From the NCBI RefSeq assembly GCF_014879975.1, contig NZ_CP062501.1, positions 1,426,001 through 1,490,000 on the forward strand: 64,000 bases of DNA. Reading direction: 5' to 3'. This document shows, in pieces, positions 19,393 to 28,223 of the stretch. A program made the translations under genes and the position numbers. The notes beneath the pieces were generated by a model, which made no database searches, was not told the DNA's origin, and saw only the letters and a program-made list of their open reading frames with translations. The first letter of the stretch is position 1. Every line of letters begins with the position of its first letter. The stretch is from Vibrio bathopelagicus (lineage in GTDB: Bacteria > Pseudomonadota > Gammaproteobacteria > Enterobacterales > Vibrionaceae).

Positions 19393-20301
19393 TTACGATT
19401 TAATAATAGGAACCCAGTACTCCATTTCAGCATCTGATGCATGGGCTTGATAGCCAAATGGGTACACTTCGAGCTCATAACCATCGACACCACGATAACC
19501 AGAACTCGGCAGCCAGTTAAGCACAAACCAGCTCAAGGTATGTCGCAAGTTCTCAATCGACCCACAGTGCTTCACCACGGCATAGGTTTGCTTAGGAATG
19601 GTCAGCACTTCTAACTTTTCAGAAATAAGACTTGGTAGTTGCGGGATTGAAATTCCGTCATGAAGCTCTACTCCTGCCCAGTAATGAATATTAGTACCAT
19701 CAAAACAAGACTGAGTAAGGTCGACAACACCAATGAATTGCAGTGCATTATCGTCCGGCAGGGTCACTTCATGTTCCAAGCGCGACCAAAGCTGAGGGAC
19801 TTTTTGTGCGAAGTCTTGTGTCAGTGAAAACAAACCACTGATTTCTGATGTCATACCTTTAACAAGGAAAGACTCTCTTTCGTCAATGCGAACCTCAACA
19901 AAACTCAGAGCGCCTTTTTCTTCCGCACTCGCCGTGTCAGACACTTGTATCGGTTTTCTTAGACCTACTCTTTTGCCTGCTTTTCTATATTGACTTGGGC
20001 TTGCCCCAAACATTTGCTTAAAAGAACGACTAAAACTAATTTCTGAGTTGAATCCAAGTCCAAGTGCAACATCAATGACCCGCTCTCTTCCATCAAGTAG
20101 TTCTTCGGCAGCCTGGCTCAGCTTTAGCTCTCTCACATAGTTAGCCACAGTAAGCCCTGTTTCGGCTTGAAACACTCTTTGCAGTTGCCAACGAGACCAA
20201 CAACTCTGTTTCGAAATATCTTCTAGAGATAACGCAGAGCTAAGATTCGCATGGATATAAGCCAGAACGCGGCTGATACGATCAAATGCAGGTGTGTTCA
20301 T
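19393..20301 (-). CDS. AraC-family regulator with GyrI-like effector domain
   Basis: I place the start at ATG 20301 (302 residues), because the extra 21 residues from ATG 20364 are atypical. Two helix-turn-helix motifs occupy about 8-105 (LEDISKQSCWSRWQLQRVF and VIDVALGLGFNSEISFSRSF). The C-terminal half (about 135-300) is a GyrI/SOUL-like small-molecule-binding domain (FVEVRIDERESFLVKGM). This Rob/MarA-like layout differs from classical siderophore AraC regulators, which have the DNA-binding part last. Flanked by the receptor and fhuF genes, it probably controls the cluster in response to a ligand. Confidence 0.85.
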   Translation of the reverse strand: MNTPAFDRISRVLAYIHANLSSALSLEDISKQSCWSRWQLQRVFQAETGLTVANYVRELKLSQAAEELLDGRERVIDVALGLGFNSEISFSRSFKQMFGASPSQYRKAGKRVGLRKPIQVSDTASAEEKGALSFVEVRIDERESFLVKGMTSEISGLFSLTQDFAQKVPQLWSRLEHEVTLPDDNALQFIGVVDLTQSCFDGTNIHYWAGVELHDGISIPQLPSLISEKLEVLTIPKQTYAVVKHCGSIENLRHTLSWFVLNWLPSSGYRGVDGYELEVYPFGYQAHASDAEMEYWVPIIKS

Positions 20302-20353
20302 AGTCAAGCTTTCAAATTCTCGGTAGTGGTAACAACATATTAGATTCAGGAAC

Positions 20354-20388
20354 ACTTTTATCATTTAAAGAGACTTTTATCACTTAAA
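20354..20388. promoter_or_regulatory. 19-bp-spaced direct repeat upstream of the AraC gene
   Basis: ACTTTTATCATTTAAA (20354-20369) and ACTTTTATCACTTAAA (20373-20388) differ by one base and are spaced 19 bases apart, the geometry of AraC-family half-sites. It lies in the divergent AraC/fhuF interval, so autoregulation and fhuF control are plausible. Confidence 0.55.
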
Positions 20389-20485
20389 AATGATTAAGGC
20401 ACAATCAATTTATAAATATCTTATATAGCGAGTTCTCCGAGGGTATGCTCCATTTTGTATGGTTATCCTCGATAATGTTCGCTAT

Positions 20486-20513
20486 GATAACGCAACTGAT
20501 TCTCATTTATTGA
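20486..20513 (+). promoter_or_regulatory. Fur-box-like site overlapping the fhuF 5' end
   Basis: AACTGATTCTCATTTATTGA (reverse AATGAGAATCAG) is a good match to Vibrio/E. coli Fur sites and ends a few bases before the fhuF ATG. Confidence 0.6.
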
Positions 20514-20519
20514 TTTAAG

Positions 20520-21281
20520 ATGCTTCCCCAACTGCACAATATTATCACTCGTCGGAAAGCCCCGCCCCTACATCAGAAAATCTTCGCTTACTCAAAAGAA
20601 GTCACCCCTTATTTAAGCGGAAGCTTTGGTGCACTTAATAGCAAGAGCATTGCGGTAACGAATGATAATAGCCATAAAGAGCTCAAACGAGTTTACGATG
20701 GTCTTGCGCAGAGCCACCCAGAAGCAGGCAAAGCGTATTGGTTAACGCGTACGTGGGATCTCGTGTGCTGGCAACCTATCTATGTGACTTTCATTTCTAT
20801 CTATGCACTTCATTCTCTGCCCGATATCAAGAACATCGGCCAGTTTAGATACAAAGAGTTCATTACTGGTTATCGCTTTTTTAATGGTGATCATCAACAT
20901 GGTTCACCTGAAGAGCTTATCCCACATGCTGGTGAAGCCATTCTTGCATTGACCGAATTTTATCGCAGCCAGATCAGTGAATGGACACGTATTCGTCCGG
21001 GGTTTACCAATCATTTATTGGCTGATCTACTTTTAGGAAGCTTGATAAAACTTCAGCAACACGAACCAAGCCTGACCAACGATTATATCACTGGACAAGC
21101 TAAGCTTTGGTTAGAGGCATGCCAATTACCTGAAAGTCATTTAGACAGCCTTAAGGTCGATGCCCATTCAGGAATGCTAAAACTGATTAGAGTCAGCTGC
21201 TGCCTCGTTTATAAGTGCGATTCAAGAAAGTACTGCGACGATTGTCCTAGACATCCTGACAACAAGAAAACCGCTAAATAA
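20520..21281 (+). CDS. fhuF: Siderophore-iron reductase FhuF-like
   Basis: Cytoplasmic [2Fe-2S] protein that reduces ferric iron to release it from hydroxamate siderophores. The C-terminal cluster motif is visible: CCLVYKCDSRKYCDDCP, where the Cys-Cys pair plus Cys-x2-Cys are the family ligands. 253 residues, near the E. coli FhuF length of 262. It is divergent from the AraC regulator and precedes fhuC by 75 bases. Confidence 0.88.
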   Translation: MLPQLHNIITRRKAPPLHQKIFAYSKEVTPYLSGSFGALNSKSIAVTNDNSHKELKRVYDGLAQSHPEAGKAYWLTRTWDLVCWQPIYVTFISIYALHSLPDIKNIGQFRYKEFITGYRFFNGDHQHGSPEELIPHAGEAILALTEFYRSQISEWTRIRPGFTNHLLADLLLGSLIKLQQHEPSLTNDYITGQAKLWLEACQLPESHLDSLKVDAHSGMLKLIRVSCCLVYKCDSRKYCDDCPRHPDNKKTAK

Positions 21282-21356
21282 CCCCACTATTATAAAGACC
21301 AGTGCGACAACTTTGCTTTTATTAAGCATCGCTATTGGTCTCGACACAGGACCGAC

Positions 21357-22142
21357 ATGTTCCAGCTTTCAGACATCAACATCGTTCGAGACAACCGAAC
21401 CATCCTTTCAATTGAAGATCTTACTATTCCTACCGATGAACTCACCGTAGTTCTTGGTCACAATGGTTCTGGTAAATCCACACTCGTTAACTTGTTATCA
21501 GGACAAATGTCACCAGATCGCGGCAGCGTCAAGTTCGAGGGAACTTCTCTTTCTTCTTTCAAAAGCAAAGAGCTAGCAAAGAAGATTGCTTATTTACCGC
21601 AAAAGCTCCCTGCTTCTGCTGGCTTAACGGTGGAAGAACTGGTCCGTTTAGGGCGCTTCCCATGGAGAGGCGCATTAGGCCGTTGGAACTCTGAAGATAA
21701 GTCGATCATCCAACAAGCAATGGAGAGAACCGGCGTCTCTGAGTTTTCACAGGCATTAGCGGACGATTTGTCCGGCGGTGAACGCCAACGTGCTTGGGTC
21801 TCTATGCTGCTTGCTCAGCAGTCTCCCGTATTGATCCTTGATGAGCCAACATCTGCGCTGGATGTTCATCACCAATTCCAGTTGATGGGTTTACTGTCTG
21901 AACTGAATAAAAAGGAAGACGTTGGTGTTATCGTGATTCTGCACGACTTGAACCTTGCATTGCGCTACGCGACACACATCGTTGCTCTAAAAAAAGGGCA
22001 AATCGCATTTGAAGGCAGCGCTGATAAGTTACTTGATGAACAAGCATTGTCTGCACTGTATGAATCCCCTATCCGACTGATCGATCATCCAGTCCCTGCT
22101 AACACAGCCGCAAGTGAAAAAGTTGCGGTGGTCTGCGAATAG
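21357..22142 (+). CDS. fhuC: Fe(3+)-hydroxamate ABC transporter ATPase FhuC
   Basis: 261-residue ATPase with Walker A GHNGSGKS (about 34-41), signature DLSGGERQRAW, Walker B VLILDEPTSALD and switch His in ILHDLNLALRYA. Completes the FhuBCD importer whose permease and binding protein are encoded on the other strand. Same operon as fhuF. Confidence 0.93.
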   Translation: MFQLSDINIVRDNRTILSIEDLTIPTDELTVVLGHNGSGKSTLVNLLSGQMSPDRGSVKFEGTSLSSFKSKELAKKIAYLPQKLPASAGLTVEELVRLGRFPWRGALGRWNSEDKSIIQQAMERTGVSEFSQALADDLSGGERQRAWVSMLLAQQSPVLILDEPTSALDVHHQFQLMGLLSELNKKEDVGVIVILHDLNLALRYATHIVALKKGQIAFEGSADKLLDEQALSALYESPIRLIDHPVPANTAASEKVAVVCE

Positions 22143-22201
22143 CTCAGGCTTTCAAGCGTTTCAAGCCAAGTACTAAACCCAACACCCAACACCCAACAGG
22201 G

Positions 22202-22240
22202 AAAAGGCCATTGAATCGTAGAAATTCAATGGCCTTTTTC
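22202..22240. terminator. Bidirectional terminator between fhuC and the MFS gene
   Basis: A perfect 15-bp stem (22202-22216 with 22224-22238), A-run before and T-run after, lies between convergent genes. Confidence 0.85.
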
Positions 22241-22252
22241 TAATATTTATCG

Positions 22253-23446
22253 CTAGTTAAGCTGAGACTCTCTTGCTTCTTGGCTACTGAAACCACGCAA
22301 AATATTAAACAGAGTAATCAGCGTGAACACTGTAATAACGATCGATAGGTGCCATGCTTCCCCTAACCCCAATTGAACCAGTCCCATACTCACCATTGAA
22401 GAGACCACCATTTGGCCACCGCCAGACATCGCCGCCGCCGCGCCCGCGTTCTTTTTGTATGGCAACATCACCAATGCCTGAGCACAAGGCAGTGCAATAC
22501 CATTCCCCAGTATCATCAAGAACTGACCAATCATTAGGTATAGAGGCTCAAGCGGGCAGAAGAAAAGCCACAATGCGGCCGAGATATGTAAGACAGGCGT
22601 ACACAATAAGGTTTTCTTGTTACCCAATATAGGACGAATACGGTTACACAAACTTGTACCGCTAAGCATCCCTAATGCGGGAATCACCGCCCACATTGCG
22701 TATTCGTCTGACGTCATACCAATCTGGTTTTGCATGATAAACGGCATCACGGATACGGTGGTGATCATCAAGCTAAAGTTAAGCCAACCGATACTCGCAA
22801 AGCTCATGAAATACCGAGAGCTTAATAACTCTTTGTATTGGGAGATCATTGTTTTCGGTGAAGGAATAGCGGAGATCTGAGTGACGGTTTCCTTAAACTT
22901 GAACGCCAATACCACCCAAGCCAATGAGACATACCCAAGTAGCGATATGAACACCATGCTCCAGCCAAAATGGAAGTTGATAAAGCCGCCAATTACGGGC
23001 GCAATCAAAGGTGTAATCGACGCTACCATCGCGATGTAGGACATCGCCAAAGGCAAATCGGCTCCGCCGAATCTATCTCGTGTTGAAGCGCGAGCAAGTA
23101 CAGCACAACAGCCAGTCCCTAAACCTTGAAGAAAACGCCCCATCACCATGCTAGTAAACGAATGGCTGAAGAAGATGATCATCAATAACCCAAGCATGGC
23201 AATCAACAAACCGGTTAACAGTACCTTTTTACGCCCCAGAGCATCGGAAATCGGGCCATAAATAAACTGGGAAGGACCAAAGCCTAATAAATACACACTC
23301 ACCAAAAGCTGAGCTTGCTCTAACGAGACATCAAAATCTTTCGCGATCCAAGGTAAAGAAGGAAACACCAAGCCCATACTGAGCTGGCCGACACTAATGA
23401 CCAAACACGCAAGTAAGATCGATTTAAAATCGAATCGACGACTCAT
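22253..23446 (-). CDS. MFS drug:H+ antiporter of the Bcr/CflA/EmrD type
   Basis: 397 residues with 12 predicted membrane segments. MFS motif A follows TM2 (GPISDALGRKKVLL), motif C-like GFIN occurs in TM5 (IAPVIGGFINFHFGW), and the N-terminus is LPWIAKDFDVSLEQAQ as in EmrD. Exports small hydrophobic compounds. Adjacency to the siderophore cluster raises the alternative of a siderophore exporter, but there is no biosynthesis gene here. Confidence 0.85.
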   Translation of the reverse strand: MSRRFDFKSILLACLVISVGQLSMGLVFPSLPWIAKDFDVSLEQAQLLVSVYLLGFGPSQFIYGPISDALGRKKVLLTGLLIAMLGLLMIIFFSHSFTSMVMGRFLQGLGTGCCAVLARASTRDRFGGADLPLAMSYIAMVASITPLIAPVIGGFINFHFGWSMVFISLLGYVSLAWVVLAFKFKETVTQISAIPSPKTMISQYKELLSSRYFMSFASIGWLNFSLMITTVSVMPFIMQNQIGMTSDEYAMWAVIPALGMLSGTSLCNRIRPILGNKKTLLCTPVLHISAALWLFFCPLEPLYLMIGQFLMILGNGIALPCAQALVMLPYKKNAGAAAAMSGGGQMVVSSMVSMGLVQLGLGEAWHLSIVITVFTLITLFNILRGFSSQEARESQLN

Positions 23447-23716
23447 CGTTTAAGACACCCGTTCAAAGAAAGACCGTGGGTATCTAACTCACAACACAAA
23501 AACAGAGAAAATAGCAGAAACGCTGCTGGCGAGTTGTTCATAATGCTCCGACGGGATCAAATAGAGAAAGGCACAGTAAACATACGTGAGCTTGTATAAT
23601 CATACAATAATCGTTCAACTAAATATGTGAATAGTCACTTTTCAGCAACCTCAGCTTTCCGCCTATCAGCCACAAGCGCTAGACTAACATTAGATGCTCA
23701 TAATCAAGGGACTTCA

Positions 23717-24802
23717 ATGAACACTCATCACCGTATTTTTTCATGTGCTTTGGCGCTGCTTGCCTCTGGTCCTATAACCTCAGCCTTTGCGTGGCAGGCA
23801 GAGAAGATCACAGACGGTCTCGAAATCCCATGGGGCCTAGCTTATGTCGATGACGGCTCCATGCTTCTCACAGAAAAAGCAGGCGTTATCAAACACGTTG
23901 ATTTAAAGACGGGTGAACAAAATACACTGTTCAGGCTGCCAAATGTTTGGGCTAAAGGCCAAGGTGGATTATTGGATATCGCGTTCTCCCCTTTTGAACT
24001 TGGGAAATTCTATGTCACTTACAGTAAAGACGTCGATGGCGAAGCCGCAACGACACTCGCTTCTGCTACGTACAAAAGCAATGAGGTGTCCAATTGGCAA
24101 GATGTGTTTGTATCTAAATCGAGAACGGATACAGGTCGTCACTTTGGTAGCCGTATCACCTTTGATGATAGCCACCTGTATTTTTCAATCGGCGATCGTG
24201 GTGACAGAGACAACGGCCAAGACACCATGACTCACGCCGGCTCAATATTACGATTGAATGCCGATGGAAGCGCACCAAGTGATAATCCTTTCATGGATAA
24301 CAGCAAGGTACTCAATGAGATTTGGAGCTTTGGTCATCGCAATCCACAAGGACTCTTTTACGATTTCTCCAGTAAAAAGCTTTGGTCGATTGAACACGGC
24401 CCTCGCGGTGGTGATGAGATCAACCTAATAAAAGCAGGCGCTAACTATGGCTGGCCAATCACCTCCCATGGAAAAGAGTATTGGGGCCCGATCAGCGTGG
24501 GAGAATCAGAAACCAAAGAAGGTATTGAAACACCTAAAAAAGTCTACGTTCCTTCAATCGCTCCGGGCAGTTTGATCGTCTACCAAGGTGACAAATACCC
24601 TGAATTACAAGGCAAGCTGTTGGCAGGCGCACTTAAACTTACCCATATCAATATTGTGACCGTCAACGAACAAGGTGAGGCAATCAAAGAAGAGCGTATT
24701 CTAGAGGGTTTAGGTGAAAGAATAAGAGACATTGAAACCTCTCCCGACGGCGACATTTTCTTCAGCACTGACAATGGCAATCTATATCGCCTGAAAAAGT
24801 AA
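23717..24802 (+). CDS. PQQ-dependent aldose sugar dehydrogenase (YliI/Asd family)
   Basis: ATG 23717 is preferred over upstream in-frame starts: it has AAGGGA upstream and begins a signal peptide (MNTHHRIFSCALALLASG...SAFA). The 361-residue protein is a periplasmic six-bladed beta-propeller with family motifs LEIPWGLAYVDDG, GRHFGSRITF (catalytic-His blade), FGHRNPQGLFYD and EHGPRGGDEIN. Oxidises aldoses using soluble PQQ. Nothing nearby makes PQQ. Confidence 0.88.
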   Translation: MNTHHRIFSCALALLASGPITSAFAWQAEKITDGLEIPWGLAYVDDGSMLLTEKAGVIKHVDLKTGEQNTLFRLPNVWAKGQGGLLDIAFSPFELGKFYVTYSKDVDGEAATTLASATYKSNEVSNWQDVFVSKSRTDTGRHFGSRITFDDSHLYFSIGDRGDRDNGQDTMTHAGSILRLNADGSAPSDNPFMDNSKVLNEIWSFGHRNPQGLFYDFSSKKLWSIEHGPRGGDEINLIKAGANYGWPITSHGKEYWGPISVGESETKEGIETPKKVYVPSIAPGSLIVYQGDKYPELQGKLLAGALKLTHINIVTVNEQGEAIKEERILEGLGERIRDIETSPDGDIFFSTDNGNLYRLKK

Positions 24803-25292
24803 CACGGTACGCAATCACACCGTGATTATAAGGTCTGGTTGCGTCAGTTTCCCCCTATTTATAGCTCCTATTTAACGACGTTTCCACCCAACTCGCGGTT
24901 TGGAAATCTGACGTTCGAGATGGTTGTTTGAAAGGCCTCGGTTTAGTGATTACACGTATAAAACCAGTGCAATTACTCCAAATTCGTCATCAATTTAACC
25001 CACGTTTTTCACAAAAACGACAACAAATCACCATACTACTGTAACTCCATGATATTTAAGGAATGCAAAGTTTGACTGCCCCCAAGTTTCTGCAACCTTT
25101 CATTATGGATTCGATTGACTATCCCCTGATTTGATTTAGACTTCATCTCGGCTAGAAAGAAAGTTCTTTGTATATAAACATTTCGTTGGATTACTAGTAA
25201 CCCCGTTGTGTTGTACGCAATAGCAATAAACTTTTCCGCGCTATCAGTGCCACAATTGGCTCGCAATAAAAATTTAATTTTAGGATATCATC
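24803..25292 (+). promoter_or_regulatory. 490-bp intergenic region with likely long cold-shock 5' UTR
   Basis: No convincing gene. A short hairpin CACGGT/ACCGTG (24803-24808 with 24819-24824) directly follows the sugar dehydrogenase stop. The right half leads to the cold-shock gene without another ORF; a TTGACT at about 25072 could be a -35, which would leave a leader of more than 150 nt like the thermosensing leader of cspA. The leader is inferred; no transcript start can be read. Confidence 0.45.
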
Positions 25293-25502
25293 ATGTCTAA
25301 CACAGTTACTGGTACAGTAAAATGGTTCAACGAAACTAAAGGCTTCGGCTTCATTCAACAAGAAAACGGTCCAGACGTATTCGCACACTTCTCTGCGATC
25401 ACAGGCGACGGTTTCAAAACTCTTGCTGAAGGCCAAAAAGTTGAGTTCGTAGTATCTCAAGGTCAAAAAGGCCCACAAGCTGACAGCATCAAAGTACTTT
25501 AG
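25293..25502 (+). CDS. CspA-family cold-shock protein
   Basis: 69 residues, single OB-fold cold-shock domain. The RNA-binding motifs are RNP1 KGFGFI (residues 16-21) and RNP2 VFAHF (29-33). Binds single-stranded RNA/DNA and melts RNA structure. RBS TTTAGGA lies 8 bases before ATG, and a strong terminator follows. Several paralogues usually exist, so no letter is assigned. Confidence 0.92.
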   Translation: MSNTVTGTVKWFNETKGFGFIQQENGPDVFAHFSAITGDGFKTLAEGQKVEFVVSQGQKGPQADSIKVL

Positions 25503-25523
25503 TTTAGTATTTTAAAGCTTTCT

Positions 25524-25554
25524 AAAAATAGCCAGCCCAGCTGGCTATTTTTTT
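25524..25554 (+). terminator. Strong intrinsic terminator after the csp gene
   Basis: A 13-bp stem (25524-25536 with 25540-25552), 3-base loop and T-run. It separates host transcription from the attL region. Confidence 0.9.
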
Positions 25555-25618
25555 ACCCGCTATTCAGAGATTTAAGGTAATATTCCCCTTCACTATTTCT
25601 ACCTAAGACACCCCCTCA

Positions 25619-25654
25619 ATGGCTCTTAAACCGACAATCTATAAGTTTCACTAA
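25619..25654 (+). pseudogene. yaeQ: yaeQ 5' stub left by prophage integration (attL core)
   Basis: ATG at 25619 encodes MALKPTIYKFH then stop. The first ten residues are identical to the start of intact yaeQ at 62182. The shared 31-base block (25619-25649 and 62182-62212) differs at three bases, all synonymous third positions. After TTTC the sequence becomes phage DNA and reaches a stop within two codons. The host yaeQ promoter region therefore now drives an 11-codon stub. Confidence 0.85.
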
Positions 25655-25752
25655 AATACACAACTCCCCACCCTACCTAGCACTAGCCACATACACCATT
25701 ACTTTCAAACACTTAATACAAATAACAACCTAGAAGAACTTTAATAAACTGC

Positions 25753-25812
25753 TATAATCTCTGAACCTTGGTACACCTTTTGTACCCCTCAAATTACCCT
25801 TTTGGTACACCT
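25753..25812 (+). promoter_or_regulatory. Integrase promoter -10 and left arm-type repeats
   Basis: TATAAT at 25753-25758 is a plausible int -10. GGTACACCT occurs at 25770-25778 and 25804-25812, with a variant TGTACCCCT at 25781-25789. The same motif recurs at the right end (62137-62156), as expected for integrase arm sites. Two copies lie between the -10 and the int start, so the integrase may repress itself. Confidence 0.65.
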
Positions 25813-25827
25813 CAGAGGCACACGTTC

Positions 25828-26883
25828 ATGGCATCTTATAGTATTGAAAAGCGAACTCTAGCGAGCGGTGAATCTCGCTACAAAGCCACTGTTACCGTGA
25901 AACACCGGAGCAAAATTGCTCAACATTTCTCCAAAACTCATAAGAAGAAAACGCTCGCTACTGCCTGGGCAAAAAATGAAGTACGAAAGATAGAAGAAGG
26001 TGAAACTCAAGACCGTTCTGTACCCATTGGCCAGCTGCTAGACATGTTCATTGAAAACAAAAACCTCTGGGACAATACTGGCCGATCTAAACAAACCGTA
26101 TTAAAAATGCTCCGTGATTGTGACATAGCAAAAATCTATTCCGATGAGCTAACCACTAAAGACTTGATTGAGCACTGCCAGAATAGATGCGGTACGGGAA
26201 CCAAACCCTCTACTGTCTATTCCGACATCTATTATTTACGTTCGGTATTCAAACGAGCTAAGCCTGTATTCAACGTTGCCGCGAACGTGAACACATTCTT
26301 AGAAGCAACACCTATCCTGTATGAAATGAAACTCATCGGTAAATCAGAGAAACGAACAAGACGCCCTACTACCGATGAAATAGACCTATTGAAAGAAGCA
26401 CTAGAAGAGCGCGAGCAACGTAGAGAAAACAAAATCCCCTACTCCATGCTTCTAGACTTCAGCATCCTGAGCTGTATGAGAGTGAGCGAAGTATGTGGTA
26501 TTCGATGGGAAGACTTAAACGAAGAACTTAGAACAGTGATCGTTCGTGACCGAAAAGACCCACGAAAGAAAAAAGGCAACCACATGGTCGTTCCTCTACT
26601 CGGTGAAGCTTTCGATATTGTAATGAAGCAAGAGCGTAATGGTGAATTGATATTCCCATACAACCCACGTTCAGTTGGCCGAGGTTTTGTGGAAGTTTGT
26701 CAAAAGGTTGGGATTGATAACCTACGCTATCATGACTTACGCCGTGAAGGTGCAAGCCGCTTGTTCGAGAAAGGCTTTACCATTGAGGAAGTTGCTCAAG
26801 TCACTGGGCATAGGAACCTAAATACCTTGTGGCAGGTTTATACCCAGCTATTCCCGCATAAATTACACGAACGTAAGATATGA
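25828..26883 (+). CDS. int: Phage tyrosine integrase
   Basis: Site-specific recombinase; start ATG 25828 (351 residues) rather than the upstream in-frame TTG. An N-terminal AP2-like arm-binding part (about 1-60) and SAM-like core-binding domain (about 65-165) precede the catalytic domain with R in SCMRVSEVCGIRW (about 217), HDLRREG (about 301-307), GHR (about 326) and the nucleophile Tyr in QVYTQLF (about 336). It lies 179 bp from the attL core and points inward, adjacent to the accessory operon. Confidence 0.93.
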   Translation: MASYSIEKRTLASGESRYKATVTVKHRSKIAQHFSKTHKKKTLATAWAKNEVRKIEEGETQDRSVPIGQLLDMFIENKNLWDNTGRSKQTVLKMLRDCDIAKIYSDELTTKDLIEHCQNRCGTGTKPSTVYSDIYYLRSVFKRAKPVFNVAANVNTFLEATPILYEMKLIGKSEKRTRRPTTDEIDLLKEALEEREQRRENKIPYSMLLDFSILSCMRVSEVCGIRWEDLNEELRTVIVRDRKDPRKKKGNHMVVPLLGEAFDIVMKQERNGELIFPYNPRSVGRGFVEVCQKVGIDNLRYHDLRREGASRLFEKGFTIEEVAQVTGHRNLNTLWQVYTQLFPHKLHERKI

Positions 26884-26917
26884 AAAAAGCCGCTAAAAAG
26901 CTGCTTTGTCCAATTAC

Positions 26918-27601
26918 TTAAGAGTGAATTGAAACAGTTTTCAAATTGGTATACCGCTCAAATAATTCTGTCAATAATTTAAACTGTTGTTTAGCCTGTT
27001 CTGGTGTTAAATCACCAGACTCCCAATCATTCATTACTTTTCGTTGTCTAGATGACAGCATCAACTTGACTCTATCAGCTTTAATAGTTACTTCACGGAG
27101 CTTTCTAGTGTAGACCCTATTTGTTCGGTTCAAAAGCAATTTACCGATCATATATCTTGCTGGTCCGTTTGGGTCTACGCACTGTAAACGTCCATCATTA
27201 TCAACTTTTAGATAACTAGTAACATCAACTTCAAATCGGTCAATATATCCTTTCTTAGATAGAAAGGTGGCTCCATCCTGAGTTTGTAAACAACCTTGCC
27301 AATCATCCGACTTTAAGACATTGCACTTTTGACAAGATAAGTGAAGATTAAAGGGGTGAATTTTCAGTATTCCATCGAACTTTGTTCCAAAAACATTCTG
27401 TGGCCTAAAATGATCCAGAGAAAACTTTTCACCACCACACTCATCCAAGTGAACATCACAATACACACACCTATACTGGCAGTCCTTAGCTATATTGTCA
27501 TAATTCTTCTGGCAATTATAAGTACGGTAAAATTCACCTTCAGTCTTATAGTAACCTTGAATACTTTGCCGTTTTAACGATGGAAAATACAAGCTACTCA
27601 T
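26918..27601 (-). CDS. HNH endonuclease, effector of the four-gene operon
   Basis: About 228 residues with an HNH/zinc finger core: CVYCD (C46, C49), LDHFRPQ (63-69, catalytic His), NLHLSC (N86, H88) and CQKCN (C91, C94). The C-terminal half is helical and unrecognised. It is the last gene of the operon and its start lies within the end of the receiver gene; ATGs at 27604 and 27601 are both possible. Likely cleaves DNA, either phage DNA lacking the partner methylation or the host genome. Confidence 0.85.
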   Translation of the reverse strand: MSSLYFPSLKRQSIQGYYKTEGEFYRTYNCQKNYDNIAKDCQYRCVYCDVHLDECGGEKFSLDHFRPQNVFGTKFDGILKIHPFNLHLSCQKCNVLKSDDWQGCLQTQDGATFLSKKGYIDRFEVDVTSYLKVDNDGRLQCVDPNGPARYMIGKLLLNRTNRVYTRKLREVTIKADRVKLMLSSRQRKVMNDWESGDLTPEQAKQQFKLLTELFERYTNLKTVSIHS

Positions 27602-28223
27602 CATCTTTTGTTAACTCCGCATAGATTGCGTTAAGTTCATCAGAGGCAGCATTTAGCTCCGCAAGAGAGCTTTCACTTATAAGCCTTTCATCCACGAGTT
27701 TTTTACTACGACCTAGATTTAATATGTCAAACTCTTCTAACTCACTATCATTCAACGTAGAAAAAAGTGACTTTTCAAATAGTTCGTCAAACCGTTTTGC
27801 TTGTTCGGATTTAATATCTTTATATATATGAATCTGACGAAGAAAACGTTGTTTGAGATTATCTTCGTCTTCTTCAGACTCCCAATCATTTTTATCTATT
27901 ACAAACTCAATATTTCCAAGATACTGATCAATTTCATCTGCAGTACTGGTAAGAATATAGATCGGGATTTTGGAATCAATTTTTCGAACTTCTTCAATGA
28001 GTTCAATTCCACTATAAGTTGCATTACCTGTGTGTTTAAGGTTCTCGTCTACAAAATAAGAAACTTTACCGGTAATTCCGTCTAAAACCGTCATCATCTC
28101 CCGTAAAGTGGTTTCTACATCTAAGCAAACAATGTCAAACTCATCCTCAAACATAAACTCCATCGATAGCTTATATGTATCTCGAATATCTTTGTCATCG
28201 TCTATAAATACAATAGTGTTCAT
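27594..28223 (-). CDS. CheY-like receiver protein with unknown output domain
   Basis: Residues 1-115 form a response-regulator receiver: acidic pair D8/D9 (FIDDDKD), phosphoacceptor D59 (SYFVDENL), T92 (YILTS) and K111 (VIDKND), all in the expected order. Residues about 116-209 are helical and acidic with no DNA-binding motif I recognise. It overlaps the kinase-like gene by four bases (ATGA) and the HNH gene by about 8-11 bases. This suggests phosphorelay control of a nuclease or methylase rather than of transcription. Confidence 0.85.
   Translation of the reverse strand: MNTIVFIDDDKDIRDTYKLSMEFMFEDEFDIVCLDVETTLREMMTVLDGITGKVSYFVDENLKHTGNATYSGIELIEEVRKIDSKIPIYILTSTADEIDQYLGNIEFVIDKNDWESEEDEDNLKQRFLRQIHIYKDIKSEQAKRFDELFEKSLFSTLNDSELEEFDILNLGRSKKLVDERLISESSLAELNAASDELNAIYAELTKDDE

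Noticed and set aside
24803..24824. Terminator after the sugar dehydrogenase gene
   Set aside because: The stem is only 6 bp and no T-run follows; mentioned within the intergenic entry but not called as a terminator.
25036..25478. Minus-strand ORFs opposite the cold-shock gene
   Set aside because: They are antisense shadows of the csp gene and its leader, without ribosome sites or recognisable protein features.
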